This document shows positions 56,838 to 64,000 of a stretch of 64,000 bases of DNA, in pieces; within the stretch, counting starts at the first letter, position 1, and the number at the start of each line of letters is the position of its first letter. The stretch is taken from positions 1,116,001 through 1,180,000 of the forward strand of contig JACTVC010000003.1 in NCBI GenBank assembly GCA_018417955.1, written 5' to 3'. Origin of the DNA: Laccaria trichodermophora (Eukaryota > Basidiomycota > Agaricomycetes > Agaricales > Hydnangiaceae). The notes beneath the pieces are model-generated. The model ran no database searches and was not told where the DNA came from. It saw only the letters and a list, made by a program, of their open reading frames with translations. The position numbers and the translations under genes were made by a program.

Positions 56838-58382
56838 TTGGCTTGCGCAAGACGCGCTTTGAATCTTGGTCGCAGTCTCGGTCCCCTTCGTTTTCAAGTC
56901 GGACGCTTCCGTTCCTCCGGTCCCACGTTGCCTATTATACTCCCCTCCGACGTGCCAATCGAGGAAGAAAGGAAGGAGAACTATAACCCTGACGATTACT
57001 ATCCTGTACGATTGGGGGAAGTTTTTCACGACTCATACCAAGTAACTGTCAAGCTCGGATACGGCGGCAACTCGACCGTGTGGCTTGCTCGAGATATACG
57101 CAGGTCGGTGACTTTTCACAACTTTTATGTAAATCGATGTCTGATTTTAGTGCAGACAGGCCGAACGCTATGTGGCATTGAAAATCTGTAACAACGATTA
57201 TACCGACAGAGCTTCGGCGGAACATGAGCTAAAGCTTATGAAACATATCACAGCCATGAATGCCAGTGAATCGTCACCAGGTCCGAGTCGGCAGTTTGTC
57301 AAGACCTTGCTCGATTCCTTCGAGATCGAAGGACCCCACGGGACGCACATTTGTTTGGTCTATGAGCCTATGCGCGAGCCCATCTGGCTGCTTCAGCGAC
57401 GTCTTGGAAAGGGCGGGTATCCTTTAGACATTTTCAAAGCGACGGTCCTGTGCATTCTGCACGGTTTAGACTATCTCCACGACGAATGTCACATCATACA
57501 TACCGGCGAGCTTTTTTGGCTTCGCTTGAGATGATATTTTGATATACATTCCAAGACCTCAAATCGGAAAACATACTGGTCGGACTCGAGAATGCTTCAG
57601 TCGTAGAGCAGGTTGCCGAGGATGAAGCTGTGGACCCATCTCCTCGAAAAATCTATGGTGACCGAACAGTCTACCTCTCTCGGAACGATTTTGGTACTCC
57701 CAAGAAGGCTCCTAAAACACCAAAAATAACAGATTTCGATCACGCGGTTCGTGGCGACGGTTCATTGTCCCTTGTGCACCCTGTCCAGCCTGATCCATAC
57801 CGTGCTCCCAAGGTAACCTTAGGCGCTCCCTGGACATACGGCACAGACATATGGAATCTTGGAGTGCTCGTGTGTCCCTTTGTTTTGAGCTAACGCGCTT
57901 AACTGCAAGGTCAGTTATGGGATCTTTTGGAAAATAAAAAGTTGTGTGATGGCCTTCATCCTCGCCACGGTGAATGTTCGAGCCGTGCACAGCTTGCACA
58001 GCTGATAGGGCTTCTTGGGCCTCCCCCAAAGGAGCTGCTCGACCGAGGGAAATACACAGCCAGGTACTTTAAACCCGATGGTAAGCTTCAACGCTATAAC
58101 CACGAGAACCAATCCTCACCATCAATATACAGGTGACTTCAAGAGCAAATATCTCATCCGGAGGAGACGCACGTGAACTTAGTCGCTTCTCTCGAAGGTG
58201 AGGAACGGAGGGAGTTTCTGGTATTTGCGAGGAAGATGCTTCAGTGGCTACCAGAAGATCGGAAGAGCGCGAACGAATTGTGTAATGATCCTTGGTTTAG
58301 GACATGTGATGATACAAGTAGTACTAGTGAAATCAGGACAAATACGGTTTTCTGTGTGATGAGATATGAAGTTCAGCATTAG
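56838..58382 (+). pseudogene. SRPK-like Ser/Thr protein kinase with lost start and frameshift (block B)
   Basis: Reads LACARRALNLGRSLG from a TTG at 56838, where block A has ATG. Kinase motifs: LGYGGNSTVWLARD (Gly loop), VALKICNND (Lys), HTDLKSENILVG (catalytic loop), ITDFDHAVRG (DFG position changed to DFD), GTDIWNLGV, and ARKMLQWLPEDRKSA near the end. The intron inside the catalytic loop has a GC donor (GCGAGC, about 57507). A one-base deletion near 58157 turns LIPEETHVNLVAS into RRRRT and a stop. SRPK-like kinases phosphorylate SR-type proteins; this family is large in mushrooms. The two lesions suggest a recent pseudogene. Confidence 0.75.
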
Positions 58383-60119
58383 TCTCGACACCAGACGTTA
58401 TTGGGATCGTATTTCTATGGGTTCAATTACCCGCCTTACTCTGATCAAATCCGGACTCGTCCATCAAAGTCCTCTCCGTCCCCTAGTACTCAACGTAGTG
58501 AATTGAACCCGTTAGAGACTGGTTCGAGTCTAGTTCAGCATTTGCGCGGTCCTGGGTAAGAATATGAGAAATTTTGTCTATGGGTAACAAGAGGAGCTCT
58601 CAAACTCATCCGTTATCTTCGACAACCGCTGGGAAACCCCCATCAAGGCATTCAAGAAACTCTGATGTGTTCCAGAGTGGAGATGTCGGCTCAACGATCA
58701 GTCGCTGGCAACCTTCAAAACATGGCCATTGATAGTGGCATTACGAGAGAAAGTTCAAATAAGCAACAAGTAAAATACAACTGCCTTTTTAGAGTGTATT
58801 CTGTGTGGGACCGAGGAGAATTGTCGGTTTGGCCATTGAAAGGAAGAATGCTGAGGTAACCTGATTTGTGATTGCTGAATCGGACGCGGGCAGTTGGACA
58901 TTGCGAACTATAGCGATTGTAAAGCGTTTTTGTTGAACTTTGTAACCATTCTCGATAGCGAGGGTTGGCAGGCAGATGAAAGAACATCGGGCAAGCCCAA
59001 GAATCCGCTGATTTGAGACGAAAGCGACGCAAGGAAGGGAAGGATGTTGAACATTGTTTGAGGAGAATTGTCGGTTGAATTACGGAAGGTATGCGACGAA
59101 CACTATTCAAAGTTGAGCAAAGTTGTTTGTAGCGCAAGTCGGGCGCAATGTCATATGCAAAATAGTATTCAGTCGACAGTCCATTCATGTCATGGCCGAG
59201 CCTATTGTTGGAACCAATGTAGACAGTTGACAGGAATGGCTCTAGACCTAGAGGGTTGACAAGGTGGAGAGAACCGCATGCACGTCATTGGGAGCCTACA
59301 AAGTGGGGTTATTCTTGTTGGGGAAATCAAAGCTAGCCGTCATGGACGGATACAGACTTGGGATCAGAATGCTTGCAATAACAATTCGTGGCTGACCCAT
59401 AAAAACTCATTTGTTGTTCCCGGGTTCCCACTGGCATAGAACTGGAAGTCGGTCTACATCCAAGAAAGCTTCCATTTATTTAATTGTCAACATTCCTGGG
59501 ATTCGGGTACGGAAGAAATTGTCGTAGAGCTGTCGTTCCTGAGAGTGTAACATGAGTCGAAGGTGAAATTTATTGTGGGATTTCGAAGCGCGTGATTGAT
59601 TGGATTCAAGGTTGCCAGTGATGCGAGAACCTGGCGTAAGTAAATCGTGAGACTTGCGATGACTCCTTGTCATTGTACGTGTTCACTTCAACATTTTACG
59701 GGTACGCGAAGCAGAAGGTGGTCGTTAATCGGATGGCTACTTTTTATTCATTCGAAGAGCAGTGGTGGACAAGGAAACGCTAGTCCGGCCACGCAAAAGC
59801 CGCAGAGTGATAGCAAGCGACGCCGTATGGCCCCGTGTGGCACTTTGTGAGTTGAATCCAGGGGTATAATAGCCATGGCTACACAAGAGGAGTTAGAATT
59901 ACGGGAGGACAATGAAGTGTTGTGGTGTGTTTGTACACCGTCGGTCTTGTGGCGACTATTGTGCGGATTGACACTTTTGTCCACCCGATGGGATATAAGG
60001 GCGGGTGGGATAGCGCTGTTTTCTCAACCCAATACTGAGCTAGCCTCGTCTTGTGTTTCGTCTGCTTGTTGCTTTCTTGTCGCTCTCTTCTTGCTTTGCT
60101 ATCCACTTTCAGTTTCACG
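58383..60119. other. Intergenic; no gene recognised
   Basis: Only short frames without family motifs on either strand. The last 120 bp, with GGATATAAG at about 59990, probably contain the promoter and 5' leader of the next gene. Confidence 0.4.
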
Positions 60120-60175
60120 GTGAGTCCCGTTTCTTGCTTTATTCTACCCTGCTTTTGAACATTCGGTTTCTTTAG
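60120..60175 (+). other. 5'-UTR intron of the 547-aa gene
   Basis: GTGAGTCCC...GGTTTCTTTAG, 56 nt, ending 8 nt before the start codon at 60184. Confidence 0.6.
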
Positions 60176-60183
60176 AATTTGAA

Positions 60184-61827
60184 ATGGCCGCCCAATTGCC
60201 TAATGCCCAATTCGCCTTCCTTGCAACCCCCCCTGCATTGAAAAAGCGTGCCCAGCCTCTTCCTTCTCCACCTCTTGCCCCTCTTCCTGCCCGTCCAACC
60301 ACCACCCGCGTCCACCGCCGCCGCTCTAGCACATTTAACGCTATATCTAATTGGGCAGCTACCGTCCAACCCGGCTCTCCTGCACCTTGTTCACCCAAGC
60401 GGCGTCCGTCTGTGACCAGCACCCGCAGACCCTCCATCACCCGTCTCACCCGTCGCCCATCCATAGGCCACGGCCGCGCCCCGTCCGGCTCCTTCATCAA
60501 CCTCATCGACACGCCCAGCCCAGCATCCACCAAAGCCTTCGATCTCACCCAACTAGGCTACACATCCGTCTTCGTCCATCTCCCCAAAACACCCACCACA
60601 CCCTCCCCCTACCTCCTCCCTCGCGCCCCTCCTCCAGTCCCATCCGCTCAAAAACCCGCCAACGTCCCACTGACAGCCGCCCTAGACAACACATACACAC
60701 ACATCCCCATCCCACCCATCCCAGCTGAAAAACCAAAACCAATGAAACGCTTCCGCTCCCTCTCCATCCTCCGCCCCCGCTCCAAATCCACCTCTGCCCC
60801 TTCCTCCCCCACTAAATCCGTCAAATCAACCACATCCACCGCAAAAGCCACCAAAGCCCAGATCTGCTGTGCAACCACCTCCTCCACGACGAAGCGCAAA
60901 AAGGCAGCGTACGCCGTCCGCCGGCCTCCGCCCCTCGCCAACGAGCTCGCGATTATGCAGTTCTCGGAAGGGGGAAGCACGGAGACTAATATCCGGCGCA
61001 TGATGGAGGCGCAGGCGAGGGCTACGGGAGCTACGGGTGTAGCGGATGTTTATAGGGATGGGAAGGGCGGGTTTTGGTGGGATCAGGATGAGGAGTTGGA
61101 GTATGCGCCTCTTTTGGGAGGTGCGGGTGTGGATTGTGAGGATGCGGATGAGGAGATGCAGTGGGTTAGTTTTGCGGATGCTAGTATTGGGAGCGATAAG
61201 GAAAATTCCTCCCCTGACGTGTTGGCTATCGCTGGTTTGGCGGACGTGGTTCGACGAGATAGTGTGTCTTCGCAAGATTCGGACCTTGACCCTGCGTACA
61301 TGATGCACACGGACCAAGTGGAGGAAATCACCAACGACGTCCGAAAGTTCGGGGGAGGGAGCGTCCCTGGTTTGAGCGTTCTCTCACTACCTTCCCGACC
61401 CCGTCGTGCAGCCAAACATCTTAGAAAACCAGAGTTTATGGTCGATATGGCGGCGTTTGGACCCAGGTCGCCTGTCAAGGGGAAGTTCGCTGCTCTATCG
61501 CCTGCGGTGGTGAAGCCAAAGGGAAAAGCGAGGAGACGGCCTGCGCCGTTGAAGCTTGCGCCGGTGTATACGCTGCAGCATTCCAAGAGGCCAACTAATT
61601 CGCCCCAACAGGCGAACGCGAGGAAGGAGTTTATGGATGATTCCTTTGCGCCTGCGCCGTTGCCTGTCGCTCCCCCTGCTACCCCCCTCATTCCCGGTAC
61701 GCCGCTTCTGCAGACGCAGACGCGGAATATGGGAGCGATGAAGTCTGTCGATTCGCTCGCTCTCAAGAAGAAGCCTGGTAATAGGCTTATGAAGGGTTTG
61801 TTTGGTGGGAGGTCCAAGACCGACTAG
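60184..61827 (+). CDS. Conserved disordered protein, 547 aa, single coding exon
   Basis: One long frame without interruption, MAAQLPNAQFAFLA to GGRSKTD. It is rich in Pro, Ser, Thr, Arg and Ala, with basic patches (RPSVTSTRRPSITRLTRRPS; FRSLSILRPRSKSTSAPSSP) and a more ordered centre (SEGGSTETNIRRMMEAQ, GGFWWDQDEELEYAPLL, EEMQWVSFADAS). The many RRPS and SPxK-type sites suggest phosphorylation. The C terminus is basic (KKKPGNRLMKGLFGG). I recognise the style as a conserved hypothetical protein of Agaricales but cannot assign a role. The minus-strand frame of 244 codons over 61083-61817 is a GC-driven shadow. Confidence 0.8.
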   Translation: MAAQLPNAQFAFLATPPALKKRAQPLPSPPLAPLPARPTTTRVHRRRSSTFNAISNWAATVQPGSPAPCSPKRRPSVTSTRRPSITRLTRRPSIGHGRAPSGSFINLIDTPSPASTKAFDLTQLGYTSVFVHLPKTPTTPSPYLLPRAPPPVPSAQKPANVPLTAALDNTYTHIPIPPIPAEKPKPMKRFRSLSILRPRSKSTSAPSSPTKSVKSTTSTAKATKAQICCATTSSTTKRKKAAYAVRRPPPLANELAIMQFSEGGSTETNIRRMMEAQARATGATGVADVYRDGKGGFWWDQDEELEYAPLLGGAGVDCEDADEEMQWVSFADASIGSDKENSSPDVLAIAGLADVVRRDSVSSQDSDLDPAYMMHTDQVEEITNDVRKFGGGSVPGLSVLSLPSRPRRAAKHLRKPEFMVDMAAFGPRSPVKGKFAALSPAVVKPKGKARRRPAPLKLAPVYTLQHSKRPTNSPQQANARKEFMDDSFAPAPLPVAPPATPLIPGTPLLQTQTRNMGAMKSVDSLALKKKPGNRLMKGLFGGRSKTD

Positions 61828-62476
61828 CTCTGTCTCTCTCCCTCATTCGACCTGTAAAAACGTCGTTGTCTGCGTCAACGCCGCCTTTCAAAAATTTGAC
61901 GACTCTTAAACGCTTTTCAAACGTCAAAATGAACCATGATCTGTATTAACCAACCAACCAACTACGCGATACCCCCCTCTTCCTTTTGTAATTGCTGCCT
62001 GCTTTTTTTGTTGTATCCCTAGTCGCTTTGCACTGAACGCTCTCTTCTTGATGTAATAACGTATACCTTTTGTATCCTTATTTTATGTATGTATAGTCTT
62101 AATGCTTATTCGAGGCGAATTGAAGTTTCTCTAGATCTTTCGATATCTTGTTGGCAAGAACTGTGGAAATGTGCTTCAAACTTCATTTTTTAAATTGATT
62201 GAATGCATATGGCGTCTTTCCACACAAAGTACTCCTCGCAGCGCTTCTACTTTTTTTTTTCTTCTCGCGATTTACAGATTGGGAATTCCTCCAAGCCTCC
62301 TCAGAGATTAGAAGAAAATTATGTGAGATTTGCTTTTTACAAAAATCGCACTTGACCTTTTGACGGCCAGTGTTGTCCAAGCGTTGTCCGTCAATCTCTC
62401 CTTTTTATGTGACTTGTCTCGACTTCAGACTTGGTTCAGACATTCATCTCCGTCGTCGCACTAATCTATCTCTCTC
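61828..62476. other. 3' trailer and intergenic sequence
   Basis: T-rich trailer of the 547-aa gene followed by about 500 bp upstream of the F-box gene. No additional gene seen. Confidence 0.5.
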
Positions 62477-63959
62477 ATGAGTCCCGACCTTCCTATGGAG
62501 CTCTGGCTCCGCGTGATGGGTTATCTATGCCTAAAAGACCGACGCAACTTCGTTTTCGCTCAAGTCAACCGCACATTTCTCGATCTTGCCCAGGACGAAC
62601 TCTTCAGTCAATTGAACCTCACGATATCAGTCCCAAGCCTATTGGACAGCGTTACAAAAAGGGTCCTGCAGTACGTTTGCTGACTATACCTTCTTCTCAA
62701 CCCCCCCCTTATTAATCCATGGCAGTGATCACCATATATCTCGCCGAGTCCGAGTGTTGACCTTGCTCCCAGGAGCACTCTTCAGGTGGCTCTATCCCTG
62801 TCCTAGCACCTTCCTCGGTTCAGTTGGGAACGTCCTTCTCTTAGCAGACACTAGCAAGTGTGTAGTCCATCGTAAACAAAAGATCCCACCCCTCTTCTCC
62901 AACCTCATCCATCGACTTACCTGGAACATTGAAGAACTCCGGCTGCTCCTAAATGGCCCTGCACATTGGCATAACACTCGCCGTTCTTGCCTTCTTTTTT
63001 ACCATGATTTGAACCATTATCCTGTCGACCTTGTTCAAAATTTTGCAGATTTTATATGGTCTGCTCTTGGGAAACGGCTGATAACTCTGGAGATTGCTAT
63101 CGGCAGTTCGTCTGTGCCCATTCAAATGTTACCCCCTCCAGGGGTTCTCGGACAACTGAAACATCTAGAGATTTGCATCACTTATTGTAATAAGTCAATG
63201 GTGATACAGAAGTTTGCATCCCTCATCAACAGTCTTTCTTCAACTCTGGAGTCCCTTTCAATTGATACAGTGGATAATTTTCACTTGATGGATTCCATTG
63301 GGGTGTTGCCTCATCTGAAACACTTGGACCTTTGCATGATATCATCTAGGGAACTGAGCCAATTTCACTTTCCTAGTCAACTGCTTCAGCTTAACCAATC
63401 TATCCACATACTTCGACTTCATTGGACTGAGTCAGGAGCACCTATAGACTTTCTGGGAGTAAAATTCAACCACTCACAGTGGGTTCTTCCCAATCTTCAC
63501 ATCTTGGAATTTGAAGTGCAACATGGACATTGTCAATCCAATTGGGGACATTTGATGAAATCTCTTGCATCACTGAGCAATTCCCTCACCTCCCTGTATA
63601 TTCACCTACCCCTGTTGGCATGGCAGGAGTTTCAAGACATCTTGACATCCTTTGTTCTTGACAAACTCCTTGATCTTACAGTCTTTGTTTTTTCAATAAC
63701 ACCCCAGGTCATTGACTTGATTGCAAAATGCTGCCCTTCACTTTTGAGACTCACCTTGATTGCTCGTCGCATTGGGCCTGCATATGAGGAACCCAGTAAT
63801 GACTTTGACAAGATACCTAATGATATGGTATGTCTGAGCATCCTTTCAATAAATTCCATCAATAATGGATTGTGGAACCACTGCAGCTTGGATTTCTACA
63901 AGAGATTTCAGTTCGCAAAGACTCTCAGCTCTATAGGGTATGGGGGTTACGTGATCTGA
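62477..63959 (+). CDS. F-box protein with leucine-rich C-terminal region
   Basis: Two exons, 62477-62670 and 62726-63959, joined by a 55-nt intron with donor GTACGT and acceptor GGCAG, give 475 residues in phase. The junction reads KRVLHDHHISRRVRVL. The N terminus MSPDLPMELWLRVMGYLCLK and DRRNFVFAQVNRTFLDLAQD is an F-box, which docks to Skp1 in SCF ubiquitin ligases. The rest has irregular leucine-rich segments (LKHLEICITYC, LPHLKHLDLCMISSREL, LPNLHILEFEVQHG, PSLLRLTLIARRIG), typical of the large F-box families of mushrooms. Substrate unknown. The stop is at 63957-63959. Confidence 0.85.
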
Positions 63960-64000
63960 CAGTATTAGTGCCAGAACCCCATTTTGGTGCCTTTCAGCAT

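Noticed and set aside
61083..61817. 244-codon minus-strand frame opposite the 547-aa gene
   Set aside because: Shadow of a GC-rich coding exon; no domain and the plus-strand frame is longer and better supported.
62620..62760. Apparent frameshift between the two halves of the F-box gene
   Set aside because: Using the donor GTACGT at 62671 instead of GTTTGC removes the conflict and gives a continuous 475-codon frame.

Overview
The window looks like nuclear DNA of an agaricomycete (mushroom-forming basidiomycete). Genes are broken by introns of about 50 nt with GT-AG borders. The mobile DNA is of mushroom type: a Plavaka transposase, a DUF6532 gene, a DUF6570 Helitron protein, a KDZ-associated cysteine-cluster gene and a pogo-like transposase. 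The species cannot be named from the sequence alone.

Region 1 (1-17.5 kb) is nested mobile DNA. A Plavaka transposase gene on the minus strand (391-9681) is split by a 6.5 kb element (1333-7856) with terminal inverted repeats, filled with five different tandem arrays. A DUF6532 gene (9895-12483) is divergent from the transposase. A second element (about 12.78-15.41 kb) breaks a Helitron-type DUF6570 gene (15414-17460).

Region 2 (17.5-34.5 kb) holds a small inverted-repeat element, two solo LTRs, decayed host genes (BIR-domain protein, ZNF511-like zinc finger protein, cytochrome P450, kinase) and further insertions.

Region 3 (34.5-50 kb) contains two inverted copies of a 1.6-1.7 kb element, a third element of the same design but different sequence, a KDZ-associated pseudogene and a pogo transposase pseudogene.

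Region 4 (50-64 kb) is gene-like: an APH-family phosphotransferase, a ZNF511-like gene, an intact P450, an SRPK-like kinase with two lesions, a disordered conserved protein and an F-box protein. The zinc finger tail, P450 and kinase start also occur at 25.4-34.4 kb, so the two blocks are a segmental duplication that has decayed differently in each copy.

The strongest unexplained observation is in the two solo LTRs (18726-19044 and 33147-33535). Each carries a tandem duplication of its presumed transcript start. The first copy has an intron of 50-51 nt and the second lacks exactly that intron. Other notable points are the satellite-filled 6.5 kb element, two element families that share design but not sequence, and a run of TGA nonsense codons at positions that look like former CGA arginines.
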